The translations under genes and the position numbers were made by a program. DNA of 64,000 nucleotides from Anaerotignum neopropionicum (GTDB lineage: Bacteria; Bacillota; Clostridia; Lachnospirales; Anaerotignaceae). Location: contig NZ_LRVM01000010.1 in assembly GCF_001571775.1 (NCBI RefSeq), positions 35,894 to 99,893 of the forward strand, read 5' to 3'. Under the pieces are notes generated by a model. The model made no database searches. It was not told where the DNA came from and saw nothing but the letters and a program-made list of their open reading frames with translations. Below are positions 43,013-52,731 of the stretch, piece by piece (the stretch's first letter is position 1; each line of letters starts with the position of its first letter).

Positions 43013-46000
43013 TTAACTATAGCTTACCCGAACTGTGTCACTATCACCAGCAAGCTCCATAAAACGCTTCATCACAACAGAAACCTCAGCTCTTGTCGCC
43101 ATATCCTGGGGGTCAAATACATTACCGCTCCTCCCGCTGATAATGCCTGCCCGCAGTACATTTTCCACAGCAGTTCTAGCCCATGTGCCAATCTTAGCGC
43201 TATCAGCAAAGGTATTCTCATCGTGAACCTTTGGCAGCACAACCCCCATAACCTTGGCATAGTTATTCATAATCACCGCCATCTGCTCACGGGTAATGGA
43301 CTGGCCAGGCGCAAACTTGCCTTCTCCCATGCCAGTTACGATATTATTCTTGCTTGCCCATTCAATATATGGCATATAATAAGCATCGTTTTTCACATCA
43401 GTAAAACTGGTTTTGGTGTATTTCTTTGTATTCACCTCTGCCATTCTGCCAAGAGCGGTTACAAACATGCCTCTTGTCATAGTTGTATCGGGGCTAAAGG
43501 TAGAAGCAGCAGTACCGCTGAACAATCCACGGCTTACCGCAAATTCAATGCTTTCCTTGGCCCAATGATTTGTAATATCGGTAAAGTTCAGATTAGTCTG
43601 CTTATAGCCTATGCCATAGGTAGAGAAGTGTTTTGTACTAAAACGAACCACCTTTTTTGCCCTGTCATAGACTGAGTCAGTCAGCCACTCCACATTGCCG
43701 TTGTCATCAATATAGACCGCAAAAATATTATCTGCATCCTCATTTTCACCAAGGGTATATGGAATTTCCACCGTAATACTACCTTCGCCAAAATTCTCAA
43801 CCTGCCTGCCGCTGCCGTAATTTACCTTGAGAACAAAGACAGGACGAGAGCCGATCGCCTCTTTTGCTGCACCCTTCAGCTGGTTACCATCTGCCTTTTC
43901 AGCAGTAAGATTCACATCTGTATTTGCCTGCTTATTGATTTCTTCCACAGCACTTAAATCCATGCCGATTAAAATATCGGGATTATCTACCACCACAACG
44001 GTATTCACAATCTTCTTACTGATAATCGCATCCTGTACTGCCTTTGGCAGATTAACGGTCATCCTATTTGCCGTTTGATTGCCTGTATCTACATTTAGCA
44101 CAAGGGTGATTCCATTTTCCTCATTGCCATTTTTCTTTGCATCTGCAAGGGCTTTGTTGTAGACATCGGCAACGTTTTTGTCAGTTAAGCTTATAATGAC
44201 ATTTTTATTTTCGTCAACCTTGCCGCTCACCTTGATTTCACCCTGTGTTGGGTTGTTTGGTTGTTCTGCGGGAGGCGTAGTGACGGTGATATTGGAAGCA
44301 TTGTTATTTACACTGTTATTGCTTGTGCCGCCGCTGGAACCACCACCGCCGGAACCACCACCTCCAATATATGTCCAGCGGGCATAAATCGTATCATCCC
44401 CTGTAAAAACGGTAGCCGTCGTCACCTGTGTGCCTCCACTTACCGCCGTAAACCAACCGTCAAAACGATAGCTGCCACTTCTTGTAGGCGTAGGCAGACT
44501 TCCAAGCTTTCCCTCTAAACTTGTTGTTGCAGTCGTAGGGGTAACCGTGCCGCTGTTTGCATCAAAGGTGATGTTAAAGGCATCTGTCACAGTAAAACTT
44601 ATATCAAAGCTTTGGGCTGTGATGTCATTTCCATTGCCCAACGCCTTTGCCACTGTTACCGTTGCGGTGTAAACACCCGCCGCAAGGCCAGTGTTTGGTT
44701 TTACGGTAAAGGTATCGTTTCCGCTTGCCCCAATGCTGTCAATGTTTGTTTTGTTCAATGTAAAACTGTCGCTGTTTGCACCGGAAAGCGCCACTGATAA
44801 TGCACCAGTTGCCTGATTTCCTGTGTTACTTACCTGTACAGTGCATGTACCTTGTTCCCCATAGCCCACAGTTGCCCCAGCAAAAACGTGGGTGTCTGTT
44901 TTATCCAGGCTGACACCATAGGTTGGAGTAATGCTGTATGGTGCGATGGTAAAGGTCCTTTCAGCGCCTGCATTGTGGGTTTCCGTTTCTTTCATATACA
45001 CCTTGTACGTGCCATTACTTAGCCCTGTGATGGTACTGCCTGTGCCTTCTGTCCAATCCACATCACCAGACATTTTATATTTCATGTCTGCGGTCACACC
45101 AATCAGTGTTCCATCATTGTTGTCTAATGTGGTACAGTTTGTTGCAGAAACACCCACTACCTCTAGGCCATCTGCTTTTGCAATCGTCCCAGTTGTACTG
45201 CCACTGATTGCACCTGTTTGAGCATCGCTTGTTACTTCACAGGTGATTGTTTGGCCAATATCTGCCAATACTGTGGTGTAGGTTGCTCCTGTGCTCAAAT
45301 TCGTGGTGCCACGTTTCCACTGATAGGACAGGATGCCTGTGTTGTTGCCACCACTGACCGTTGCGGTAAGGGTTTCATTAAATTTTAAAGTACCACTGAT
45401 TATCACTGTGCCTGCAAATGGTTCTTCTTCCCAAACTGCATACACCGTTGTATTCTCAGTAAAGATATATGTACCCCCTGTTGCCACCTTCGTGCCGTCT
45501 GCACTTCCTATCGCCCATTCCTTAAATTGCTTACCCGCAGGCGGAGTAAGGGTACAGCTTGGCATGGTGAATGCTATCCCCTCCAACGCTGTGCCTGTGC
45601 TCATCGTGCCTGTGCCACTGTTATTATCATAGGTTACGGTGTAGCTGGCAGGTGTATTCATAACCTGTAAATAGCACTGGGTAAGATCTTCTAATATGGT
45701 TGATGGATCCACAAGGGTATCATAGATTGTGCCATCTGCGGAAGATAAAAATGACTTTCCGCTGCCAAGTAATGTGGAAGCCTCTCTTAGAGGTGCGTCA
45801 AGACCATTCGGGTCGATAGCCCTTCCGGAGTTGCCACTCTTAAGCGTACCTCCGTTTAAAGTAACGCTATTTGAACCAACCAACATAGCACAACCATGCT
45901 CAAAGGTGCCCTCACCGCCCGTAATCGTTCCATTATTTACTATAACAGTGGCACCAGCAGCATAAGCACTAATCCCTATGCCACCATACCGGTAGCCGCT

Positions 46001-47455
46001 ACCACCCGTAATCGTTCCATTATTTACTGTAAGCGTACCCGAAGTTATACCTATCCCATGACCGTTCATAGTACTCCCGATAGCGCCACTACCGCCGGTA
46101 ATCGTACCATTGTTTACAGTAAGGTTGCCCTCAACAACTTGTATGGCATTACCACCACTACCGTCGTAATTGGTAAACCTACCACCAGTAATGATTCCTC
46201 CATCAATGATGAGGTTCGCATTTGCATGATTTACATAGATAGCTCTCGCACCACCAGAACTTATATCAAAAGAACCAATAATGCTGCCGCCACCGCTGCT
46301 ATCTTTTATGGTTAGCGTGCCTGCTACACTGTGGTTAATTGCAGCATAGCTGGCAGTATCGGTAATGGTTTTACCATTTAAGTCCAAGGTGAAATCCACT
46401 GCCCTTGTGGTAACAGGTGTTGTAAGGTCAACGTCCGCCAAAAGCTTTATGGTCTGCCCATTTTCAACCCCATCCACCGCTTCTTGCAGGGTTGCGTAGC
46501 CTTGGCTTGTCTCTTCAATAGTGGCAACAGGTGGGGTTCCTGGTTCAATTTTCACATAATTATTGTCCCTATAGGTATTCATATCTGGTACTGCAACAAG
46601 GGTGTTAACTGTGCTGCTTTCGCCCGCCGTTACCTGTGGAGTATAGCTAGCACCGAAGGAGGGCGCTTTGTCCATAGCCCGAGAAAAGCCCGTTCCTCCC
46701 ACCGAACCGCTGCTGGCGGTTACCGTGCCTCCATTGATCGTAATACTACTCATAATTCTTAAGCCATAGCTATACTGTGCAGCATCTCCCCCCGTAGCTG
46801 TTAATGTGCCATCATTTATAACACAAGTACCCAAATATGCGCCATAGCTGCTATCCTCAGATGCCTGTGCATCGGCTATCAAAGTTCCTCCGTTATTCAT
46901 TGTTAAGTTTCCATAAAAACCAGAACCACACCCACTTGTTTGGGTTGCTCCAGCTATGGCGGTTACCGTAGCACTTTCTATGCTAGTATTATAAGAATAT
47001 ATTCCACAGCTTTGATAATTGCTAACATTATTGACACTTCCGCCTTTTGCGGTCAGTGAACCACTTCCGCTTATCCTTATGTCCCCAGCCACAAATATAG
47101 CGCAGTTGAAGCCTGTTGTTGTGCTTGACGAAGAAATATCAACGCTATTGCTCCCAATAAGCACGATATTCAGCTCTCCTGCTGCGTATATTCCAAAGAG
47201 ACTGGACATACCCCATGCATATGGTTTATCAACAAATGTACCCCATGTTGTGATGTTTGCATCCTCAAGGGTAAGAGTTTGGGGTGTTTCCCCCGCGGCG
47301 GGGGTGTAGCTCCAGCCTTCACCGCTGGTATTCTCAGCGGTCACCTGTATGCCGCCCACCCAAACGTTATATTCTTCAGCAGCAAATACCGTCGCTGGCA
47401 CCATGGTAAACACCATGCACAGCACAAGAAGCATCCCAAGTATTTTCTTTCTCAT
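43013..47455 (-). CDS. Giant secreted SLH surface protein (SLH-2)
   Basis: A 1480-residue protein; ATG 47455 is ten bases after GGAGG. Signal peptide KKILGMLLVLCMVFTMV with cleavage near VFAAEE. Residues about 35-300 are a first strand-repeat region (LTLEDANITTWG, ITINGGTVTASSG); about 310-600 a second one built on LTVNNGTITGGSG units; then InlB-type and Ig-like domains (GKQFKEWAIGS, SYQWKRGTTNLS), a segment with VQVSNTGNQATGALSVALSG, a Flg_new repeat (ITFDANSGTVTPTTATTSLE), a GGGGSGGGGSSGGTS linker, the pre-SLH domain shared with SLH-1 and SLH-3, and three SLH repeats (LNFTDITNHWAKESIEFAVS first) at the end. Presumed wall-bound adhesin or glycan binder beside a LytTR/AgrC-like system. Confidence 0.88.
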   Translation of the reverse strand: MRKKILGMLLVLCMVFTMVPATVFAAEEYNVWVGGIQVTAENTSGEGWSYTPAAGETPQTLTLEDANITTWGTFVDKPYAWGMSSLFGIYAAGELNIVLIGSNSVDISSSSTTTGFNCAIFVAGDIRISGSGSLTAKGGSVNNVSNYQSCGIYSYNTSIESATVTAIAGATQTSGCGSGFYGNLTMNNGGTLIADAQASEDSSYGAYLGTCVINDGTLTATGGDAAQYSYGLRIMSSITINGGTVTASSGSVGGTGFSRAMDKAPSFGASYTPQVTAGESSTVNTLVAVPDMNTYRDNNYVKIEPGTPPVATIEETSQGYATLQEAVDGVENGQTIKLLADVDLTTPVTTRAVDFTLDLNGKTITDTASYAAINHSVAGTLTIKDSSGGGSIIGSFDISSGGARAIYVNHANANLIIDGGIITGGRFTNYDGSGGNAIQVVEGNLTVNNGTITGGSGAIGSTMNGHGIGITSGTLTVNNGTITGGSGYRYGGIGISAYAAGATVIVNNGTITGGEGTFEHGCAMLVGSNSVTLNGGTLKSGNSGRAIDPNGLDAPLREASTLLGSGKSFLSSADGTIYDTLVDPSTILEDLTQCYLQVMNTPASYTVTYDNNSGTGTMSTGTALEGIAFTMPSCTLTPPAGKQFKEWAIGSADGTKVATGGTYIFTENTTVYAVWEEEPFAGTVIISGTLKFNETLTATVSGGNNTGILSYQWKRGTTNLSTGATYTTVLADIGQTITCEVTSDAQTGAISGSTTGTIAKADGLEVVGVSATNCTTLDNNDGTLIGVTADMKYKMSGDVDWTEGTGSTITGLSNGTYKVYMKETETHNAGAERTFTIAPYSITPTYGVSLDKTDTHVFAGATVGYGEQGTCTVQVSNTGNQATGALSVALSGANSDSFTLNKTNIDSIGASGNDTFTVKPNTGLAAGVYTATVTVAKALGNGNDITAQSFDISFTVTDAFNITFDANSGTVTPTTATTSLEGKLGSLPTPTRSGSYRFDGWFTAVSGGTQVTTATVFTGDDTIYARWTYIGGGGSGGGGSSGGTSNNSVNNNASNITVTTPPAEQPNNPTQGEIKVSGKVDENKNVIISLTDKNVADVYNKALADAKKNGNEENGITLVLNVDTGNQTANRMTVNLPKAVQDAIISKKIVNTVVVVDNPDILIGMDLSAVEEINKQANTDVNLTAEKADGNQLKGAAKEAIGSRPVFVLKVNYGSGRQVENFGEGSITVEIPYTLGENEDADNIFAVYIDDNGNVEWLTDSVYDRAKKVVRFSTKHFSTYGIGYKQTNLNFTDITNHWAKESIEFAVSRGLFSGTAASTFSPDTTMTRGMFVTALGRMAEVNTKKYTKTSFTDVKNDAYYMPYIEWASKNNIVTGMGEGKFAPGQSITREQMAVIMNNYAKVMGVVLPKVHDENTFADSAKIGTWARTAVENVLRAGIISGRSGNVFDPQDMATRAEVSVVMKRFMELAGDSDTVRVSYS

Positions 47456-47530
47456 GAAATATATTCCTCCTTTTTTATGAAGGCACAGAGAACATTTTTT
47501 CTCGCCCTAATTGTTGTTGTATTTTAGCCT

Positions 47531-47770
47531 TTATTGCAAAGTGGGTCTTTCTTCAGTTGATGTAACGATTCCCAACATTTTCAGCAGGAAAAAATTGCGA
47601 CTGAGAGCAATACCTCGCTTAACGCACTCTAGCAGAGCGTTTGTTGGAATAAACCTAAATTCAGCATGGTTTGGTGCATTTGATGTTTTATGTCCATAGA
47701 ATAATATGGGTGCCGTCCTTGTTTTTTTTCCTTGGCATTGCCAGCACCATGCACAACCTAGGCACTCCAC
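47531..47770 (-). other. Open frame in phase with the gene before it, after its stop
   Basis: The frame of the gene at 47807-48139 continues beyond its TGA for about 90 more codons to 47531 (ENNEYWVECLGCAWCWQCQG, HAEFRFIPTNALLECVKRG). It has no ribosome site of its own. Either a former C-terminal half cut off by the TGA, or chance. No family was recognised. Confidence 0.3.
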
Positions 47771-47806
47771 CCAATATTCGTTATTTTCATCCCTTGCTTT
47801 CCCACC

Positions 47807-48139
47807 TCACTTGATTGGTTTTTCTATATCATCGAATTTTCGCCGAAAACCCAGAAAGAATGCCGGAACAATATGCAAAGATTTTTGCAGGGTATCGTTA
47901 TAGAGTCTTACCGATTGCTTGTATATGCTTTGGCTTCTTTCCAGTATTCCCCTTGCCTGTTCCTCTTCTGGGCCGTCCCGCAAACGCAGATATTCCTGAC
48001 GGCTTGCCGAAAGCTGACACTTGGCAGCATTCACCGCTTTTTGCTTTGTATTAAGCTCTCGCCATATCAACCAAAACCACTGGGCAATCAACGCCGTGGT
48101 GCTGACTATAGCAATGAAACTTGCAATCACAGTGGTCAA
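47807..48139 (-). CDS. Small membrane protein divergent from the LytTR system
   Basis: A 110-residue protein starting at TTG 48139 seven bases after AAAGGGGG. An N-terminal membrane helix (VIASFIAIVSTTALIAQWFW) is followed by a charged coiled-coil region (TKQKAVNAAKCQLSASRQEY, EEEQARGILERSQS) and a C-terminal FFLGFRRKFDDIEKP. No family was recognised. It lies between SLH-2 and the regulator pair and may be a membrane accessory of that system; that is inference from position. Confidence 0.55.
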   Translation of the reverse strand: MTTVIASFIAIVSTTALIAQWFWLIWRELNTKQKAVNAAKCQLSASRQEYLRLRDGPEEEQARGILERSQSIYKQSVRLYNDTLQKSLHIVPAFFLGFRRKFDDIEKPIK

Positions 48140-48333
48140 ACTATCGCCCCCTTTATCTATATCAAAAAATTATATATAAATTCAGTTTAATCCTAGCAGT
48201 TTTTCCGAAAAAAAGAGGGCAATGGCGTGAATGGTAGCATTTTTTGGTGTAAAAGGTAAAAACAATATAGAAAAAAATAGTCTTTATGGTATAATTACTC
48301 TGAATTCTTTTTTATCTGGGAGGTGTTTTAAGT

Positions 48334-49053
48334 TTGCATATCGCCATTTGTGACGACGACAGGGACGAGTTATTGCGTATCTCGTCTATTTTAGAAACAT
48401 ATAGACAGGAGCGGAAAGCATCTATCTCCTACCAAGCCTTTTACAGTGCCACTGAGCTGCTTTCCACTGCCAAAGCCGGTAAGTACGACCTGTACCTTTT
48501 GGATATTATAATGCCAGGGGTAAACGGTATGGAAACCGCACAGGAAATTAGAAGCTTTGACCAAGATACAAGCATTGTATTTTTGACCTCTTCTCCTGAG
48601 TATGCAGTACAAAGCTATCGATATAAGGCGCAGGACTATTTACTAAAACCTGCAAAGGCAGAGAATATATACCCCTTACTGGATATGCTCATTGTAAAAA
48701 CACGAAAACCCCAAGATAGTCTTGGGGTAAAAACAAAAAACGGTATGGCTCGCATATTATTTAAGGACCTTGCTTATGTTGAGGTTATGAACAAATGGGT
48801 ATATTTTCACCTGTCAGACGGTAGCGTGCGGGAGGCAGCAGCATCCCTTGGAGCGTTTGAATGTGTTTTGCTCTCCCGCCCCCAGTTTGTGCGTACGCAC
48901 CGTTCCTACATTGTCAATCTTTTGCAGATTGGTGAGCTGACCGGACGAGAAGCCACTACCCTTTCCGGGAAAAAGGTACCAATATCCCGACAAAATTTCA
49001 TCAAGGTGCGCGATGCCTATATTGAACTATTATTTTCCAAAAAGGAGGATTAA
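48334..49053 (+). CDS. LytTR-family response regulator next to SLH-2
   Basis: A 239-residue AgrA/LytR-type regulator starting at TTG 48334 after GGGAGGTG. Receiver: IAICDDDRDELLRI, phospho-Asp in LYLLDIIMPGVNG, SIVFLTSSPEYAVQSYRYKA and YLLKPAKAE. LytTR DNA-binding domain: ILFKDLAYVEVMNKWVYFHL, RPQFVRTHRSYIVNLLQIGE, VPISRQNFIKVRDAYIEL. Forms a two-gene operon with the following kinase. Confidence 0.9.
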   Translation: MHIAICDDDRDELLRISSILETYRQERKASISYQAFYSATELLSTAKAGKYDLYLLDIIMPGVNGMETAQEIRSFDQDTSIVFLTSSPEYAVQSYRYKAQDYLLKPAKAENIYPLLDMLIVKTRKPQDSLGVKTKNGMARILFKDLAYVEVMNKWVYFHLSDGSVREAAASLGAFECVLLSRPQFVRTHRSYIVNLLQIGELTGREATTLSGKKVPISRQNFIKVRDAYIELLFSKKED

Positions 49054-49055
49054 AA

Positions 49056-50339
49056 ATGCCCTTTACCTTGATTCTATCCTTATTGGTAATTATAAACGCT
49101 CTTGTTATTATGACAATACTCCTTGATGTCCGTCCCACTCAGCTATCCGCCAAACGGCGTATCTGCTTCTTTGTAGGATTATTCGCTATTTTGCTAATTC
49201 AGATTTTTGCATTATTTTTGATAGGCCCAAAAACCTATGCAAAGCTTTATTTATTTTTTGCTCAGCTACCCGCACTTATTTTATTCTGGGCAGTGTCCAA
49301 ACAGGGTTTTATCAAGCCTGTTTTTGTTGTTCTAACAACTATCTTTCTTTCTTCGCTAGGTACGACAATATCAAAAATCTTGAATCATATTTTATATTTG
49401 CCTCCTGCAATGAAACTGATTACCATTTTAACCATTGATGTGATATTGCTATTTTTCATTTGGCGGTACATGAAGCCAAGTTTTGACTATTTGCTTAATG
49501 TCTTTGGTACCCGTGATATTTTAGGCTTTTGCGCCGTACCACTGCTTTATAACTTTATGATTTTAGCCACGGGGGGCTATGGGATAAGCGAGCAAAACAT
49601 GACATTTAAAACGCTGATCTGTTTAAGTACATTGGCTGCCTTTTTTCTTCTAATGAATGTTTTTCGCCGTGCAAAAGAAATGGAAGAGCTACAATCCGAA
49701 AAAAATATGATGACTGTTCAGCTTTTCACAGCAAAGCAAAAAATGGAGGAACTATATCACACAGCAGAACAGGCAGCCATCTATCGTCACGATATACGGC
49801 ATCATTTATCCCTCATTGGTAATCTTGCTGAAAATGGCGAGCTGGATAAAATCAAGGCCTATCTTTTCCACACGGAGCAAGAAATAAAAGCCATTACACC
49901 CGTGCACTTTTGTGAAAACGAAACCGTTAATATGATTGTTTCTTACTTTTCTGAGAAAGCGAAAAAGGAAAATATCACCTTATCGGTAAAAGCAGTGCTC
50001 CCAAAAAATCTGAATTTTTCCGACACAGAGCTTTGCTCGGTACTCTCCAACGGACTGGAAAATGCACTGTGCGCTGTAAGTGAAATTACAGACACTTCCC
50101 TAAGGAAAATTTTTTTGAATTGTAGTATGGAACGAAATTTACTCCTGATTGAGATAGAAAATGCATACATAGGAGAATTACGCATGCAAAATGGAATCCC
50201 CTTCTCAAAAGAAGAAGGGCACGGCTATGGTTGTCGAAGTGTACTCTCCATTGCACAAAAGCGAAAAGGCTTTTGCACCTTTAAGGCAGATGATGGGATT
50301 TTTACTTTAAGAGTGGTTTTATCCACAAAGAAGGAATAA
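49056..50339 (+). CDS. AgrC-like GHKL sensor kinase next to SLH-2
   Basis: A 427-residue kinase. Six hydrophobic segments in the first 210 residues (LILSLLVIINALVIMTILLD onward), a dimerisation helix with phospho-His in YRHDIRHHLSLIGNL, then a GHKL ATPase with NGLENALCAVSE and GYGCRSVLSIAQKRKG. It lies two bases after the regulator gene. No autoinducer peptide gene was found beside it, unlike the agr locus at the right end of the window. Confidence 0.9.
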   Translation: MPFTLILSLLVIINALVIMTILLDVRPTQLSAKRRICFFVGLFAILLIQIFALFLIGPKTYAKLYLFFAQLPALILFWAVSKQGFIKPVFVVLTTIFLSSLGTTISKILNHILYLPPAMKLITILTIDVILLFFIWRYMKPSFDYLLNVFGTRDILGFCAVPLLYNFMILATGGYGISEQNMTFKTLICLSTLAAFFLLMNVFRRAKEMEELQSEKNMMTVQLFTAKQKMEELYHTAEQAAIYRHDIRHHLSLIGNLAENGELDKIKAYLFHTEQEIKAITPVHFCENETVNMIVSYFSEKAKKENITLSVKAVLPKNLNFSDTELCSVLSNGLENALCAVSEITDTSLRKIFLNCSMERNLLLIEIENAYIGELRMQNGIPFSKEEGHGYGCRSVLSIAQKRKGFCTFKADDGIFTLRVVLSTKKE

Positions 50340-50397
50340 TACGTTGGAGAAATTACATTCTGCTAATCATTGAAGATACTCGTTATTCTTGGGGTTT

Positions 50398-50438
50398 AAT
50401 ATATCAGACGCAAGGAAATAACTTGCGCCTGATATATT
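50398..50438. terminator. Hairpin between the AgrC-like gene and the Cas1 fragment
   Basis: AATATATCAGACGCAAG and CTTGCGCCTGATATATT form a 17-bp stem (one G-T) with a 7-base loop, beginning 59 bases after the kinase stop. It includes the last codons of the Cas1 fragment on the other strand, so that end is probably an insertion junction. Confidence 0.65.
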
Positions 50439-50664
50439 CCCAATTCATACCACTAGTCAGCCCTCGATTTACAACAGCTTTATCTTGATAGTTGTCGACC
50501 TTGTATTTACGTCCAGTCCATTTTACACCTGTTTTCTTACTCATAAATTTATAGGTTTCTCTAATACGAACGCCTTCCATACCACGAATTTGAGCAAGTG
50601 TTAAATCCTCACAAGATATTCCCGGAAAACGAAATTCAAACATTTTCCTAACAACTGCAATATC
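50404..50664 (-). pseudogene. Cas1 (type I-E-like) fragment fused to the end of the next gene
   Basis: In the last 86 residues of a 136-residue frame, VVRKMFEFRFPG, LTLAQIRGMEGVRIRETYK, GVKWTGRKYKV and DKAVVNRGLTSG follow the central part of Cas1e (RFPG, RGxEGxRVRxxY, GVxWxGRxY, DxVNRALS). The active-site Glu lies in GMEGVRIR; the His and Asp that follow in Cas1 are missing because homology stops at the hairpin. No cas2, other cas gene or CRISPR repeat is nearby. Confidence 0.7.
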
Positions 50665-51841
50665 TTCGTCCAACTCTTCTTCTGTATCTCCAGAAACAAT
50701 ATGCTTAAAAAATAACCGAATGGCATCAATATTAGCAATCCATTCTTCCTTTTCCGCATCTTTCATAAATGGTTTTAATATTCTTCTATCGGCACGCATA
50801 ACCTCCTGGAGCATTTCAGGATTTCCTGCTTGCTAAGAGCCAATGCAGTTAATAACTGATAATTCAATCTTCGATATTCCGAAACATCCTTAGAATTTTT
50901 ATTGACTTTTGAAATATATAATTTCCCCATAATTAGAGCATACTTTTCCTCTACGTTCTCCAGTCGGCTAAGTTATGTATGCCAACTCTGAAATTCTTCT
51001 GTATCATAATATTTTGCCAGCTTAACCATACTTTCATTAAGAGGCATCGTAAATTTGGTAACTTTCCGCCATCTATTCCAGCAATCCTTTAAATAATATT
51101 TCACATTTTCAAGTTTGCAAAACTCTGTTTCTCCTTTATAAAACTCATCCAAATAACCAATGATGTCAAACTTCGTAATCATTCCCTTGATATCAATTCC
51201 ATAGCCACGAATAATGGCAAATTCAACAGGATATTGCAAACCCAGTCCCTCTTGGATTTGACCAAACACCTCTGGTGTGCAATACCCCCACCATCAAAAA
51301 CGTCAAAATCCTCATCCACAGGACAATCTTCTAGTTTATAATCGATCGTTGTAACCAGCTTTCCTTCTTCGTCCGGTTCAGTAATCACCATTTTTTCAAC
51401 TGTTTTATAATCCTTTTTCAAATGAAATGTATCCTGGGGCAATACAATAATATCTGGCATATCTCCTACCGGCTGTGCTGCTGTGAGTCCAAATGAAATT
51501 CTACTGAGAATATCTTTATTAATGCAGATATCATCTTCGCTATTTTCTATTTCTTCAAATTTTCCGAGAGAAATGAGATGTTCAAATTCCTGTGTGAAAT
51601 CAAAAATATTTTCACGCACAAATATGGTCTCACATTTTCCATTATGACTCTCAACTTTCATACCACTAGTAGTTGCAATCCAGCCCTTGTATGTATCCTG
51701 ACCAAGTTGTAAGCCTTCCGTCCATTCCGTTTTAGCTTCATCCTCATCCTTTGGTAAAACTGCCTTGTTTTCACTGCTAATCTCTCCGTCTAAAATACTA
51801 TCCCTATCAAATCCAAAGATTTTAATTTGTCTCTCTTTCAC
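50665..51841 (-). pseudogene. Large uncharacterised mobile-element protein, broken
   Basis: Three minus-strand frames join: from GTG 51841 through FGLTAAQPVGDMPDIIVLP and CPVDEDFDVFDGGGIA; then, shifted, VFGQIQEGLGLQYPVEFAII, RGYGIDIKGMITKFDIIGYL, MPLNESMVKLAKYYDTEEF; then KYALIMGKLYISKVNK, YRRLNYQLLTALALSKQ and ADRRILKPFMKDAEKEEW. A frameshift near 51290, a stop near 50970 and another frameshift near 50830 break it. I recall conserved clostridial proteins of about 900 residues with this FDGGG...RGYG...TKFDI order; a link to DbDGD-type RNA polymerases is a guess. It ends in frame with the Cas1 piece. Confidence 0.5.
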
Positions 51842-51997
51842 TCACTATGCCCCCAGTCCAAACATATCCAATGATTTCCAATAGCTCTAGCTTAAAGTAT
51901 GCTCCTATATGGTAAAGCTTTGAAAATTTTTAGACAAAAAAACACCAGATACGGGATTGTATCTGATGCTTTGATGTTTTAATCTTATTCCAATAAA

Positions 51998-52645
51998 TTA
52001 CTCTTGCTCATCTAAATTCTTATAAACAAACCAGTCGGATAAACTACATATCCCTCTTTCCTTGTCTAATGCCGGAATATCATTTTCTCCTCTATGAAAT
52101 AAAACCCTGTCTCCAATAATTTCATTATGAGGCCAATTTGCTGGAGAAAAAACTTTCTTAATAGACGCCAGTTTTAATGCTTTCACCGTTCTCAATATTT
52201 CATCAATGTTTCTCCCTATCTCTTTCGGATATTCCAACATAGTCCGTACTTTTCCATTATGATCTACAATAATTACTGCTCTAACTGCCGCTGTATCATC
52301 TTCATTTGGATGAATTAATCCAAGGGTTTGAGAAACATTTCTCTTTTCATCATCAATAATAGGAAATTCTATTTGAACATAAATATTTTCTTTTATCCAT
52401 TGAATCCATTTCTCATGAGATTCTAAACTATCCACACTCAATCCAATTAATTCAACGCCTAAATCATCAAACTGTTTCTTTTTCTTTTGGAAAGAAACAA
52501 ATTCAGTGGTGCATACAGGAGTAAAATCTGCCGGATGACTAAACAACACAAACCATTTTCCTTGATAATCATCTGGTAAATAAATCCTTCCCTTTGTTGT
52601 TTCTACTGTTATGTCAGGAAATTTGTCTCTAAGTGATATTTTCAT
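51998..52645 (-). CDS. Peroxiredoxin (1-Cys, Prx6 type)
   Basis: A 215-residue protein. Peroxidatic Cys45 lies in FSHPADFTPVCTTEF; the Prx6-type C-terminal extension follows, with the conserved IGRNIDEILRTVKAL and PANWPHNEIIGDRVLF. A second cysteine near the end (GICSLSDW) does not correspond to a standard resolving Cys. It reduces H2O2 or organic peroxides in the cytoplasm using an external reductant. AGGAGG precedes ATG 52645 by six bases. Confidence 0.9.
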   Translation of the reverse strand: MKISLRDKFPDITVETTKGRIYLPDDYQGKWFVLFSHPADFTPVCTTEFVSFQKKKKQFDDLGVELIGLSVDSLESHEKWIQWIKENIYVQIEFPIIDDEKRNVSQTLGLIHPNEDDTAAVRAVIIVDHNGKVRTMLEYPKEIGRNIDEILRTVKALKLASIKKVFSPANWPHNEIIGDRVLFHRGENDIPALDKERGICSLSDWFVYKNLDEQE

Positions 52646-52731
52646 AAAACTCCTCCTTACTAATAACTTTTATTTTATAATAATTATATACTATATTTAC
52701 TAAATAACAAATAAAATATTGTTTTTTGTTT

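Noticed and set aside
49943..50185. Minus-strand frame inside the AgrC-like kinase gene
   Set aside because: Antisense of a strong kinase gene, no start signal.
50398..50814. Active CRISPR-Cas locus
   Set aside because: Only a central piece of Cas1 is present; there is no cas2 or effector gene and no regularly spaced repeats nearby.
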